64,000 bases of DNA from Flavipsychrobacter sp. (GTDB lineage: Bacteria; Bacteroidota; Bacteroidia; Chitinophagales; Chitinophagaceae), in the NCBI GenBank assembly GCA_017849575.1, contig JAFIGV010000019.1, positions 124,001 to 188,000 on the forward strand, given 5' to 3'. How positions within the stretch are numbered: position 1 is the stretch's first letter; every line of letters starts with the position of its first letter. The notes under the pieces were generated by a model, which ran no database searches, was not told the origin of the DNA, and was given only the letters and a program-made list of their open reading frames with translations. The translations under genes and the position numbers were made by a program. Below are positions 45,477 to 54,193 of the stretch, piece after piece.

Positions 45477-46865
45477 CTATTCGCTGTTGAAGTGTAAAAA
45501 TAGGTCTTTTTGCCCCAGGTGGTTGAAGGCATATTCCAGTCTAATTTTGATGTCGTAAAAAGTGAAAATATCGAGCCCCACACCGTAAGAATAGAGCATC
45601 CGGTTGTTGAGAAAACTATTGCCTGCCTGAGGGTTGTACACACAGCCCGCATCCGCAAAGATCTTGGGGTAAATGCGAACCGGAATGACCGGCAGATAGC
45701 GGATGCCGGTCTTGTTGATCATAACGTTCAGGATTTCTTTTTTCAGGTTCGCCCGCAGCAATCCAAAGTGCGGACCGTCCACCACATAGTACTCATATCC
45801 GCGCACATAGTCAAACTTGCCGCCCAGCGCTGCTCGAAGGGCATAGGGCTGCTCTTCGGGGAAGCTCACTTTACCTCTGAATGTGCCGGACACGTACCAG
45901 CTCCTTCCGGCGTGCCAGTATTTTCCCAGCTCAAGCGTAGTAACAAACTGATGTTTCATGCCCTGCAAGCCCACACGCGCTATTGCCTGACCAATCATTT
46001 TTGTGCCTCTGAGCGGATAGTTCCAGTTGTCAGTTTTGTTACGTTCCAGACGATAGGAAATCTCCAAAATATTCAGCTCGTGGCTTTGGTCGTTGAAATA
46101 GTCGGGGTTGAGTTTTGCGATGGTGTCTTCAATATGATAATTCCGGTATCCCAGCCGGAAGATGTGCCTCGTTGCATAAGCCGGCCTCCACGTATAGGCG
46201 GCTGAAAATTCATATTGCCGGATGATGTAATTGTCCTCCGACCTGACGAATTTGAGCTTGTTGCTGTCTGTGGTGTAAAAAGTTTCCTGACTTTCTGCCA
46301 CCGAAAAGGCTATGCCAAAACCATGTTTTTGTTCTTTGTCGATATAAGGTTTCAGATATTCGAGTCCAAACTTTTTAGTATATCCTACCTGTACGGTGGC
46401 GATGAGGTTTTCGAGGTTGCCCCGAAAATTTTTATGGCGGATGGTCGTTCCGATAATGACCCTCCTGATGTCCCGGTTTTGTTCATTCCACCACACGTTG
46501 AAATTTCGATCGGCCAGTTGAAAGATGGGCTCCGGTATGACGAACCATCTTTCTTTTACCTGAATGATCCAGTTGATCTGTGTATTGGAAACGGTGTCGA
46601 TATGAACGTTGATGTAGGTAAACAAGCCCACTGTTGCCAGCCGGAGGCTATCCAGTTTCATAGCGGCAGATATGGAATCGGCGGTAAGTGTCTGGCCTTC
46701 TTTCACGCTGAGCTCACGTAAGATGATTTCATCGCGGGTCTTTTTATTGCCAAAAAGGTAGATGTGGTTGATGACTACCGAGTTGCTGAATGGAAGATTG
46801 TCCGGCGTTTGTGCAAACACCGGCATACAAGCCCAGACCATCAGGAGAAGCAGCAAAGATTTCAT
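45477..46865 (-). CDS. Omp85/BamA-like outer membrane beta-barrel protein with POTRA domain
   Basis: A 462-residue protein with signal peptide KSLLLLLMVWACMPVFA. A POTRA-like region follows (INHIYLFGNKKTRDEIILREL, then YINVHIDT and WIIQVKERW), and then a barrel of alternating aromatic strands ending in YSYGVGLDIFTFYDIKIRLEYAFNHLGQ, with Phe near the C-terminus. It is much shorter than BamA and has about one POTRA domain, so it is a small Omp85/surface-antigen family member of unknown substrate. ATG 46865 is set by the signal peptide. Confidence 0.85.
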   Translation of the reverse strand: MKSLLLLLMVWACMPVFAQTPDNLPFSNSVVINHIYLFGNKKTRDEIILRELSVKEGQTLTADSISAAMKLDSLRLATVGLFTYINVHIDTVSNTQINWIIQVKERWFVIPEPIFQLADRNFNVWWNEQNRDIRRVIIGTTIRHKNFRGNLENLIATVQVGYTKKFGLEYLKPYIDKEQKHGFGIAFSVAESQETFYTTDSNKLKFVRSEDNYIIRQYEFSAAYTWRPAYATRHIFRLGYRNYHIEDTIAKLNPDYFNDQSHELNILEISYRLERNKTDNWNYPLRGTKMIGQAIARVGLQGMKHQFVTTLELGKYWHAGRSWYVSGTFRGKVSFPEEQPYALRAALGGKFDYVRGYEYYVVDGPHFGLLRANLKKEILNVMINKTGIRYLPVIPVRIYPKIFADAGCVYNPQAGNSFLNNRMLYSYGVGLDIFTFYDIKIRLEYAFNHLGQKDLFLHFNSE

Positions 46866-46946
46866 CGCCCGGGGCGCAAGATAGTTACAGCAAACCAATA
46901 GTATGTGCTGGCTGTCTTTTTTGCGCGTGCCGCCGCTTTTTCTCGG

Positions 46947-46954
46947 TAACTTTA
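46947..46954 (+). promoter_or_regulatory. Candidate -7 box upstream of the haem/propeller lipoprotein
   Basis: TAACTTTA, one mismatch to TAnnTTTG, is 15 bases before the ATG at 46970 in the divergent gap with the Omp85-like gene. Confidence 0.4.
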
Positions 46955-46969
46955 GAAAGCAATAAGATT

Positions 46970-48448
46970 ATGACCCGAAGCACCATTCTTCCCAGCGTTT
47001 TGTTAGGGGCACTTTTGTTCCTTAATGCCTGCCATCATGAAAAGCCTGCGCTTCCGGCGCCTGCTCCCGAGAGCGGATATCCTGCCGCTGTGGCTAGGAT
47101 TGTAGAAAGCAAATGTGCTATATCCGGTTGTCATAATGCAGGTAGCTATCAGGTATCCGGCGGTGGTTTATTGCTCGATACCTGGGCACATTTGTTTGAT
47201 GGAGGAAACACAGGCAACTGTGTGGTGCCTTATAATCTGGAAAATAGCTCGCTGCTGTATTTTACCAACCGTTTTGCCGACCTGGGATTGATACCACCAG
47301 ATAATATGAAGATGCCGTACAACTACCCTTCCCTGTCGCGCGACGAGTATCTTGTGCTGCGCGATTGGGTGGCCGCCGGAGCTCCCGACAAGGATGGTAA
47401 CATTCCGTTTGCTGCCCAGGCACAAACCCGGCAAAAAATCTACCTTAGTCTGCAGGGCTGCGACTTGATTGCTGTGATTGATGCCGAAAAGAAAGTAGTG
47501 ATGCGTTTTATTTCCGTAGGGAAAACCGCAGCTATAGAGAATCCCCACTGTGTGCGCGTGAGCCCCGATGGGAAATTTGCCTACGTGAGCTTTCTTGGAG
47601 GCGAGTACCTGCAAAAAATCAATACGGAGACGGATGAAGTTGTAGATGAGCTCTATCTCGGCACAGGTTCGTGGAATGTTTTTCAGATATCGCCGGACGG
47701 CAAGCAAATCCTGATCAGCGACTGGCGCCCGCAGCCGGACGGGAAAATGGTGTTGGTCAATACCGATCCCATGGAGGTGGTAAGCCAATACACCGGGGTA
47801 TTCAGCTATCCGCACGGTATAGCAAGCAATGCGGCCTTCAATACTTTTTACATCACGGGGCAATATGGCAATGTGGTCTTTAAACTCAATACACAGCAAC
47901 CCTCGGTGCAACAGATCAGCATCGATGGCTCGGCACCGAAGCTTATTGCCGGCATACGCGATCCGCACGAAATTTTGATGGTTCCCGATGGGTCTAAATA
48001 TTTTCTTACCTGCGAACACTCTAATGAGGTGAGGGTGATGGACGCTCATGCCGACACCTTGATCCGGGCGATACCCGTGGGTGCCAAGCCTCAGGAAATG
48101 GCGATCAGCATCAAGCGCCACATCATCTTTGTGACCTGTATGGAAGACGAGATGGCCGCTTTCGGATATAAAGGCGCCGTGTATGCCATTAACTATGATA
48201 GCTATGAGACTACAAGGATAGACGGTCCTTTTTACCAGCCGCACGGTGTTGCCGTTGACGACGCACATGATCAGTTTTTTGTAGCCAGTCGAAATGCTAA
48301 TCTGGATGGGCCTGCCCCGCACCATGCCTCAACCTGCGCGGGAAGAAATGGATACTACCATGTATTTGATCTCAATACTTTTCAGCGTGTGCAGCGGAGA
48401 TTTGAAGTAGGGGTGGAGCCTTATTCGGCGGATGTGCGTTTCAAATAG
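46970..48448 (+). CDS. Lipoprotein with CX4CH haem-type motif and YVTN-like beta-propeller
   Basis: A 492-residue protein with a lipoprotein signal (LLGALLFLNAC, acylated Cys about residue 21). A small cytochrome-c-like domain follows with the CX4CH motif in ESKCAISGCHNAG (about 47-59) and a candidate Met ligand in PDNMKMPYN. The rest is a beta-propeller with repeats such as PHCVRVSPDGKFAYVSFLGG, VFQISPDGKQILISD and PHEILMVPDGSKYFLTCEHS, like cytochrome d1/YVTN proteins. It is probably anchored in the periplasm or on the surface and may carry electrons or sense a ligand. A frame extending to 46790 is rejected because it removes the signal. Confidence 0.85.
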   Translation: MTRSTILPSVLLGALLFLNACHHEKPALPAPAPESGYPAAVARIVESKCAISGCHNAGSYQVSGGGLLLDTWAHLFDGGNTGNCVVPYNLENSSLLYFTNRFADLGLIPPDNMKMPYNYPSLSRDEYLVLRDWVAAGAPDKDGNIPFAAQAQTRQKIYLSLQGCDLIAVIDAEKKVVMRFISVGKTAAIENPHCVRVSPDGKFAYVSFLGGEYLQKINTETDEVVDELYLGTGSWNVFQISPDGKQILISDWRPQPDGKMVLVNTDPMEVVSQYTGVFSYPHGIASNAAFNTFYITGQYGNVVFKLNTQQPSVQQISIDGSAPKLIAGIRDPHEILMVPDGSKYFLTCEHSNEVRVMDAHADTLIRAIPVGAKPQEMAISIKRHIIFVTCMEDEMAAFGYKGAVYAINYDSYETTRIDGPFYQPHGVAVDDAHDQFFVASRNANLDGPAPHHASTCAGRNGYYHVFDLNTFQRVQRRFEVGVEPYSADVRFK

Positions 48449-48471
48449 CGGCGGCGTTGTACCTTTCCCGA

Positions 48472-48810
48472 ATGCTTACAGTATCGCTTCATGGCATAAA
48501 GCTACATGCCCCAATCGGCCTCTATCCGGAGGAGAAAACCGAAGGGAATGACTTTGAGATAGACGTTGATGTATTTTTAGCTACAGACGGTCATGCGGCT
48601 CTTCCCTTCGTGGACTATGCCTTGATTTATCAAATAGTGATGGACGCCTTTGGGCAAGATGGCGAACTACTGGAAACATTTGCCAAAGCCATACATGCCG
48701 CAACAAAAGAAAAGTTTGTGCTGGCACAAAGGGTAAAAGTGGCTATAAGGAAACTTCATCCGCCGCTGGGCGGCCCTGTAGCCTGGTCGCAGGTATGCCT
48801 TGATGAGTAA
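48472..48810 (+). CDS. folB: Dihydroneopterin aldolase
   Basis: A 112-residue enzyme of folate synthesis. The family blocks are VSLHGIKLHAPIGLYPEEKTEG (near the N-terminus, with the Glu that binds the pterin), FVDYALIYQIV (about 50-60), LLETFAKAIHAA and VKVAIRKLHPPLGG with the catalytic Lys (about 92-93). The size is normal. ATG 48472 is preferred over a TTG five codons upstream. It is 23 bases after the propeller lipoprotein gene, probably by chance of packing rather than function. Confidence 0.92.
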   Translation: MLTVSLHGIKLHAPIGLYPEEKTEGNDFEIDVDVFLATDGHAALPFVDYALIYQIVMDAFGQDGELLETFAKAIHAATKEKFVLAQRVKVAIRKLHPPLGGPVAWSQVCLDE

Positions 48811-48875
48811 AAACAAGGTGAATAAACTTCATCTAAAAATAAAAGTGACTTTAACAAACCCTTGAATTATTAGCT

Positions 48876-48883
48876 TAAATTTG
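48876..48883 (+). promoter_or_regulatory. Candidate -7 box upstream of the secreted protein gene
   Basis: TAAATTTG matches TAnnTTTG exactly and lies 17 bases before the ATG at 48901 in a 90-bp AT-rich gap. Confidence 0.45.
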
Positions 48884-48900
48884 TTTACAAACATTTTCCT

Positions 48901-50226
48901 ATGATGAGACGTTTACTTTTTATCACTTCATTTATCGCCACCGCCCTCAGCACGCAAGCTCAGGTTTATACATACAACTTCGGATCGGTGGTTGATTCGG
49001 TAACCTCCGGGGCAGTGACTAGCCCTACATTTTTACCAACACCATCAGACGGAGGCAGCACTGCACGTGTCAGAGTCGGAACGGGTGGAGGAAAATTTAC
49101 TGCGGATGCCTATGGTAATTTCGGAACGGGAAGTTCTTTACGGATTACCGCTGCTACCAATACTTCCGCCAATAAATTTTCTATCTACAACATCGCCTCA
49201 GCTTCCACTACGTTTGGTATGAAGTTCCAATTTTCTATTGGCGATAGCCTCAATTCACCAGCGAGCAGTTTGAGTAATGGCTCGTTCTACTTTTTCGCGG
49301 GGAACGGTGCTAGCTATAGCGATAATAGCACCTTTACAGGCTCTCAGGTATTTAGTGGCGTGCAGCTAATCTGCGGTGCATCCGGCGCTGCGATGACCTA
49401 CCGTAGTGGCAGCAATTGGATCAATCCCGTCGTACCGATAACAGTGCCCTATGCTACTACCGTAAATATTGCTATTTATGCAAATAATGGAAATAGCAGT
49501 GTTAACTACACAGATGTCAACAACGCGTCGCGAACACTCGCAGCAGATAGCTGGGATCTTTTTGCAGACGGTGTTTACATCGGAAACCTCAATAAGGCGG
49601 CGCTGACGAACGGTACCAATATCAATTCCTTTATGTTTTACGGTGTGTCATCTACCGGCAATCTCGCAAACGTGTTTATTGACGATATCGTTTACACCAA
49701 CAACATCGTAAACAACACCTTACCGATCCGGCTGAGTATGTTTGATGCTGTAGCCGACAACAACACCGTACGTTTATTCTGGAAAGCCGAGGTAGAGAGC
49801 GATGTAAAACAATATGTGGTGGAACACTCTGCAAATGGCTCTGACTTCAAAGAGATTGGAACGGTAAACAGTCTAAAGACCAACGGATCGAGCTATACCT
49901 TTAACCATCAGACTACGGACACCAGAAATTACTATCGTCTCAAAACGGTTAATGACAACGGACATATAGAATACAGTCAGGTAATTACCGTTACTGTAAA
50001 ATCGGGTGTGTCTGACATGAAGGCCTGGTACAGCGAGAATTCTATTCATGTATCGCAGCACAAAAACGCCGACGTCTCTGTATTCGACATGAATGGAAAA
50101 TGCGTATTGAGTACCATGCTCTCCAACTCCGATTATGAACTGGATGTAGCATTTCTTGCGCCTGGCAACTACATTGCTTATTTCCGAAACGATAAGGAGA
50201 CTACCCTGCTGAAGTTTGTGAAATAA
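48901..50226 (+). CDS. Secreted protein with T9SS-type C-terminal domain
   Basis: A 441-residue exoprotein with signal peptide (RRLLFITSFIATALSTQA). Its Ser/Thr/Gly/Asn-rich N-terminal 260 residues look like a jelly-roll or beta-sandwich. Next comes LPIRLSMFDAVADNNTVRLFW and VVEHSANGSDFKEIG, the fibronectin-like linker module usual before T9SS signals. The last 75 residues (VFDMNGKCVL, FLAPGNYIAYF) form a degenerate sorting domain. Both ATG codons at 48901 and 48904 are possible. It is monocistronic, with a -7 box before it and a strong terminator after it. Function unknown. Confidence 0.83.
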   Translation: MMRRLLFITSFIATALSTQAQVYTYNFGSVVDSVTSGAVTSPTFLPTPSDGGSTARVRVGTGGGKFTADAYGNFGTGSSLRITAATNTSANKFSIYNIASASTTFGMKFQFSIGDSLNSPASSLSNGSFYFFAGNGASYSDNSTFTGSQVFSGVQLICGASGAAMTYRSGSNWINPVVPITVPYATTVNIAIYANNGNSSVNYTDVNNASRTLAADSWDLFADGVYIGNLNKAALTNGTNINSFMFYGVSSTGNLANVFIDDIVYTNNIVNNTLPIRLSMFDAVADNNTVRLFWKAEVESDVKQYVVEHSANGSDFKEIGTVNSLKTNGSSYTFNHQTTDTRNYYRLKTVNDNGHIEYSQVITVTVKSGVSDMKAWYSENSIHVSQHKNADVSVFDMNGKCVLSTMLSNSDYELDVAFLAPGNYIAYFRNDKETTLLKFVK

Positions 50227-50250
50227 ACTTCAGACCGTGATGTTATGAAT

Positions 50251-50274
50251 AAGGGATCGCCACGGCGATCCCTT
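50251..50274. terminator. Bidirectional terminator between the secreted protein gene and purL
   Basis: AAGGGATCGCC (50251-50261) and GGCGATCCCTT (50264-50274) are perfect inverted repeats. It sits 25 bases after the + strand stop and 25 bases beyond the purL stop, so it can serve both convergent genes. The T-run on either side is weak. Confidence 0.7.
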
Positions 50275-50298
50275 ACGATTTTATGGAGAAATTAGGAC

Positions 50299-52524
50299 CT
50301 AAGCCAGCAGCTTTTCAATGGCCTCATCATAGGCGTTTTTCCAATCGCGGATATGACCCCAGTCGCCACCATCAATGCGTACATGGCCATCGGCTTTCAC
50401 CGTCCCGATTTTGGAAAAGACTTGCGTACCCAAAGCTGCTTCAAAATCGCTTGCCTTCGAAGAGCTAACGCTCACGATCACCCTGCTTTGTGCCTCGCCA
50501 AACAACCAGGCATCTTTTCTCATTTGCGCATCGGTATTGATCTCAAAACCCATATTGCGCTGCATGCCGCTTTCGATCAGGGTTATAAACAGTCCGCCTT
50601 CGGCAAGGTCGTGCGCAGAGTTGATTAGCTTTTCCTTACAGAGTTTAATTACCGTTTCCTGCAGGAGATATTCTTCTTCCAGGTCAAAATGCGGTGCGGG
50701 ACTCATCTTTACGCCAAGCACATGATGCAGGTATTCTGAACTACCAATGTCCTCGCGCTGTGTGCCCAGCAAATAGATAACGTCGCCCTCATTTTTGAAG
50801 AACATCGTCATTTTTTCCTCCACACTTTCCAGCACGCCCACCATACCAATGGTTGGGGTTGGATAAACAGGTCCGTCTTCACTTTGATTATAAAAGCTCA
50901 CGTTTCCACCCGTTACCGGAGTGCCGAGTTTACGGCAGGCATCGCCCATGCCTTTGATAGCATGTACAAACTGAAAATAAACTTCAGGATTGTAAGGATT
51001 GCCGAAGTTGAGGCAATTGGTGATGGCAACCGGCACACCGCCGCTGCACACAATATTTCTCGCTGCTTCGCTCACAGCTATCATTCCACCCTTGTAAGGA
51101 TCGGCAAACACATAGCGGCTGTTGCAGTCGGTGGTGCAAGCCAAGGCTTTTCTGGTGCCATGTACGCGCACTACCGCCGCATCGCTTGGCTCATTGGTAT
51201 GTGTGTTGCCCGTACCCACCATGCTATCATACTGCTCATATACCCAGCGCTTGCTTGCAATGTTCGGTAGCTTCACCAGTTCCCAGGCTATGGCTGCCAT
51301 GTCGGCAGGAACAGGCACACTGCTGATGTCGAACTTTTTGATCTCTTCAAAATATTTCGGCTCGCTGTAGTCGCGGGTATAAACCGGAGCGCCGCCGCCC
51401 AGCACCAGGCTTTCTGCGGGCACTTCTGCCATCAGCTCGCCGTGCATATAATATTTCAGCAGTGGTTCCTTCGTCACTTCGCCGATCTGCACACAATGAA
51501 TATCCCATTTTTCAAAAAGCTTTTCTATCTCCGCCTCTCTGCCCTTCTTCACCACAATCAACATGCGTTCCTGACTTTCACTCAACAGCATTTCCCATGG
51601 CTTCATGTTACTTTGGCGCGTAGGCACTTTGTCGAGATGGATGATCATGCCATGCTCCCCTTTTGCACTCATCTCTGAGGTAGAACAAGTGATGCCGGCG
51701 GCGCCCATGTCTTGCATGCCGATAAGCGCATCCGTTTCCACCGCTTCGAGACAGGCTTCCAGCAATTTCTTTTCTTCAAAAGGATCGCCCACCTGCACAG
51801 CGGGCAGGTCGTTCACGCTGTCTTCGCTGATGTCTGCCGATGCAAATGATGCACCGCCAATTCCATCCTTACCGGTTGCCGCGCCTACAATGAACACTGG
51901 GTTTCCCTCGCCATGGCTGGTAGCACTTACCATCTTGCCCGCCTGTATCACACCCACGCTCATGGCATTTACCAGCGGATTGGTTTGATAACAGCTTTCA
52001 AAATAAATTTCACCGCCCACAGTTGGCACGCCGAAGCAGTTGCCATAGTGACCGATGCCTTTCACCACGCCCTTCAGCAGCCATTTGGTTTTCGGATTGT
52101 CCAGCTTACCAAATCGCAGTGAGTTGAGTGCCGCAATAGGACGCGCGCCCATCGTAAAAATATCTCTGTGAATACCGCCCACACCTGTAGCCGCGCCCTG
52201 GAAAGGCTCGATGGCGCTCGGGTGGTTGTGGCTTTCTATTTTGAATACGCAGCCCCAGCCATCGCCTATGTCCACGAGACCAGCATTTTCTTCTCCGGCT
52301 TTCACCAACAGGCGCTCGCCATCGCGGGGAAGCGTTTTGAGCCAGGTAATGGAGTTTTTGTAGCTGCAATGCTCACTCCACATTACGGAGTACATCGCTA
52401 TTTCATTGAAGTTGGGTGTGCGACCCAGTATCTCTTTGATTTTTTCAAATTCCTCTTCGCGCAAACCCAGTTTTACGGCTTGCTCCAGAGTTGCCTCCTG
52501 CGGCGTATGCGTAGTCACCTCCAT
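50299..52524 (-). CDS. purL: Phosphoribosylformylglycinamidine synthase, large subunit (PurL, small form)
   Basis: A 741-residue enzyme of purine synthesis. It has an N-terminal FGAM synthase-like linker (RTPNFNEIAMYSVMWSEHCSYKNS, about 36-59), CVFKIESHNHPSAIEPFQGAATGVGG (about 91-116, ATP and substrate site), and two AIR-synthase-type halves, with GMQDMGAAGITCSTSEMSAKG and LINSAHDLAEGGLF. At this length it needs separate PurS and PurQ subunits, which are not in the window. ATG 52524 begins MEVTTHTPQE. A partial copy of this very start region lies about 860 bp away at 53356. Confidence 0.97.
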   Translation of the reverse strand: MEVTTHTPQEATLEQAVKLGLREEEFEKIKEILGRTPNFNEIAMYSVMWSEHCSYKNSITWLKTLPRDGERLLVKAGEENAGLVDIGDGWGCVFKIESHNHPSAIEPFQGAATGVGGIHRDIFTMGARPIAALNSLRFGKLDNPKTKWLLKGVVKGIGHYGNCFGVPTVGGEIYFESCYQTNPLVNAMSVGVIQAGKMVSATSHGEGNPVFIVGAATGKDGIGGASFASADISEDSVNDLPAVQVGDPFEEKKLLEACLEAVETDALIGMQDMGAAGITCSTSEMSAKGEHGMIIHLDKVPTRQSNMKPWEMLLSESQERMLIVVKKGREAEIEKLFEKWDIHCVQIGEVTKEPLLKYYMHGELMAEVPAESLVLGGGAPVYTRDYSEPKYFEEIKKFDISSVPVPADMAAIAWELVKLPNIASKRWVYEQYDSMVGTGNTHTNEPSDAAVVRVHGTRKALACTTDCNSRYVFADPYKGGMIAVSEAARNIVCSGGVPVAITNCLNFGNPYNPEVYFQFVHAIKGMGDACRKLGTPVTGGNVSFYNQSEDGPVYPTPTIGMVGVLESVEEKMTMFFKNEGDVIYLLGTQREDIGSSEYLHHVLGVKMSPAPHFDLEEEYLLQETVIKLCKEKLINSAHDLAEGGLFITLIESGMQRNMGFEINTDAQMRKDAWLFGEAQSRVIVSVSSSKASDFEAALGTQVFSKIGTVKADGHVRIDGGDWGHIRDWKNAYDEAIEKLLA

Positions 52525-52699
52525 AGATTAGAAAGAAAGCGCAAAGCTAAATTATTTTTTGGGGCGCCGCAGACAGAAATGCAATGAAGCTAAGGTGGCG
52601 ACGCAGATTGCTCTCGGGACCGTTGACGGGGAGGATGGCGATGGGGCTGATAAAGCGGACGCTTTAAAATAATGGGTCTAAGCGGGACGCTTAGACCAG
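52498..52699. repeat. Direct repeat, copy 1 (includes the purL start)
   Basis: About 200 bp, from CTGCGGCGTATG inside the first codons of purL (minus strand) through its upstream region to TTAGACCAG. It matches 53356-53558 at roughly 90% by eye, with a few small indels. Near its end GGTCTAAGCG (52675-52684) and CGCTTAGACC (52688-52697) form a perfect 10-bp stem with a three-base loop. Nothing else is coded in this interval before the ORF6N gene. Confidence 0.85.
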
Positions 52700-52818
52700 T
52701 GGGATGTTAGTTTTCTGACACTAAACTCGCGCTAACGGAGAATTGTCTTTTAGCGTTTCTCGCAACACACACAACAATGAGAAAGTAGCATTAGATTTTT
52801 TATCTTGCCTTAAGAGTG

Positions 52819-53331
52819 ATGCAATTACAAACCATCCAAAGCAAAATTTACGACATCAGAGGTCAGCGGGTGATGCTCGACTTTGATCTAGCTGAGCTTT
52901 ATGAAGTGGAAACGAAACGTCTGAAAGAAGCTGTGCGACGCAATATAGATCGTTTCCCTTCTGACTTTATGTTCGAGCTTACAAAAGACGAGTTTGCAAG
53001 TTTGAGGTCGCAGATTGCGTCCTCAAAGCGTGGAGGAACGAGGTTCATGCCCTTTGCATTTACTGAGCAAGGCGTAGCTATGCTGGCAACAGTGCTTAAT
53101 AGCCCGAAAGCGATACAAGTAAACATACAAATCATTCGCGCGTTCGTCTTTCTTCGCCAATATGCCCTTTCTCATAAGGAACTGACTGAAAAACTTCAGG
53201 AGCTTGAAAGCAAATACAATAAACAGTTTAAAGATGTGTACGAAGCGCTAAATTATCTGCTGCAAAAAGACAAACAGGAAACAGAGCAAAAAGAACGAGC
53301 AAAGATTGGATTTAAGAGAGGTAGCGATTAG
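52819..53331 (+). CDS. ORF6N domain protein
   Basis: A 170-residue protein with the ORF6N domain (about 1-95): IYDIRGQRVMLDFDLAELYEVETKRLKEAVRRNIDRFP (shown in part), FMFELTKDEF and FMPFAFTEQGVAMLATVL. The C-terminal half is a charged coiled coil ending KERAKIGFKRG. The domain is a DNA-binding-type module first known from phages and common in mobile regions of Bacteroidota. ATG 52819 follows a GTG in frame. The gene is flanked on both sides by the 200-bp direct repeat. Confidence 0.85.
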   Translation: MQLQTIQSKIYDIRGQRVMLDFDLAELYEVETKRLKEAVRRNIDRFPSDFMFELTKDEFASLRSQIASSKRGGTRFMPFAFTEQGVAMLATVLNSPKAIQVNIQIIRAFVFLRQYALSHKELTEKLQELESKYNKQFKDVYEALNYLLQKDKQETEQKERAKIGFKRGSD

Positions 53332-53355
53332 ATTTCATCATGGTTGCGCACGTCT

Positions 53356-53558
53356 CTGCGGCGTATGTGTAGCCACCTCCATAGATTAGAAAGAAAGCGC
53401 AAAAAGCTAAATTATTTTTTGGGGCGTCACCGACAGAAATGCAATGAGGCTAAGGTGGCGACGCCGATTGCTATCGGGACCGTTGAGTGGGAGGATGGCG
53501 ATGGGACTGATAAGCGGACGCTCTAAAATGATGGGTCTAAGCGGGACGCGTAGACCAG
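53356..53558. repeat. Direct repeat, copy 2 (with a truncated purL start)
   Basis: The second copy of the repeat at 52498-52699, in the same direction. It contains the revcomp of MEVATHTPQ, a decayed copy of the purL N-terminus, without the rest of purL. The hairpin arm at its end has one mismatch (CGCGTAGACC). Confidence 0.85.
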
Positions 53559-53569
53559 AGGGGAGACAA

Positions 53570-53600
53570 CCTCTTTCCCTCTGGGTCCTCTGTGTGAAAC
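53570..53600. repeat. Half-site of the CTCTGTGTGAAA dispersed repeat
   Basis: CCTCTTTCCCTCTGGGTCCTCTGTGTGAAAC has the same core as the right end of each tandem unit at 54754-55128. It directly follows copy 2 of the 200-bp repeat. Confidence 0.6.
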
Positions 53601-53707
53601 AATAAGCAACGTTCGCCGCGCTTGTTCCCTTGTTTTCAACTTTTTTTCTAACTTCACGCATCTTTTTGGCATGTTTTTACATTTACTATGCTAAAAGTTG
53701 CGTTTCT

Positions 53708-54181
53708 ATGATCGCTAATCAAAATTCTGCTAACACTTCTTCCCGAGACAGATGGTTTGACGAGTTGCTTGCTGCGCTTAGCACTCACAAACTTATGCTT
53801 GATCAAAACGTAGCAGATAAAGATTTGCAGGATTTTTATAATACTCTTATAGGGGGAAATATTGATACTGTCGCCCATCAAGGCAAGGAAATGTCACAAC
53901 GTTATTTCATTTCGAAAATCATTGTTGATTACTTAAGTCTCCTTTCTCAAAGTGAAAACAAGCCGGCCAAACTCGCCTTCGATATGAATGATACAGAAGT
54001 CCTTGTTTGGGCAGAAGTCGAAGACAACAATGAAGCCTTTGAAAAACAGCTAATATTAACAGAAGCAAAGGTCAACGCGAAGTATCATCAATACGGCTAC
54101 GACATGACTTCCATGATTGTGGAAGAAAGTGATTGTCTCGCGGTACCAAATCATTACGTAGAATTTCATTATAAGGCTTAA
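53708..54181 (+). CDS. Hypothetical acidic protein, first gene of a two-gene cassette
   Basis: A 157-residue soluble protein that I do not recognise. It has an N-terminal helical part (RWFDELLAALSTHKLMLDQNV, then SQRYFISKIIVDYLSLL). The C-terminal alpha/beta part reads LAFDMNDTEVLVWAEVEDN, EKQLILTEAKVNAKYHQYGY and ESDCLAVPNHYVEFHY. No Walker, nucleotidyltransferase (GSx10D) or nuclease motif is evident. ATG 53708 is used because upstream in-frame residues are low-complexity hydrophobic. It is 12 bases upstream of the HEPN-like gene, and the pair lies between repeats. An antitoxin or partner role is possible but unproven. Confidence 0.6.
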   Translation: MIANQNSANTSSRDRWFDELLAALSTHKLMLDQNVADKDLQDFYNTLIGGNIDTVAHQGKEMSQRYFISKIIVDYLSLLSQSENKPAKLAFDMNDTEVLVWAEVEDNNEAFEKQLILTEAKVNAKYHQYGYDMTSMIVEESDCLAVPNHYVEFHYKA

Positions 54182-54193
54182 ATCCAACACGCT

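Noticed and set aside
53407-53661. Minus-strand frame across the second 200-bp repeat and a CTCTGTGTGAAA half-site
   Set aside because: Its sequence (CFTQRTQRERG) is simply the translation of the dispersed repeat; the same string appears in other frames over the tandem array, so it is not a gene.
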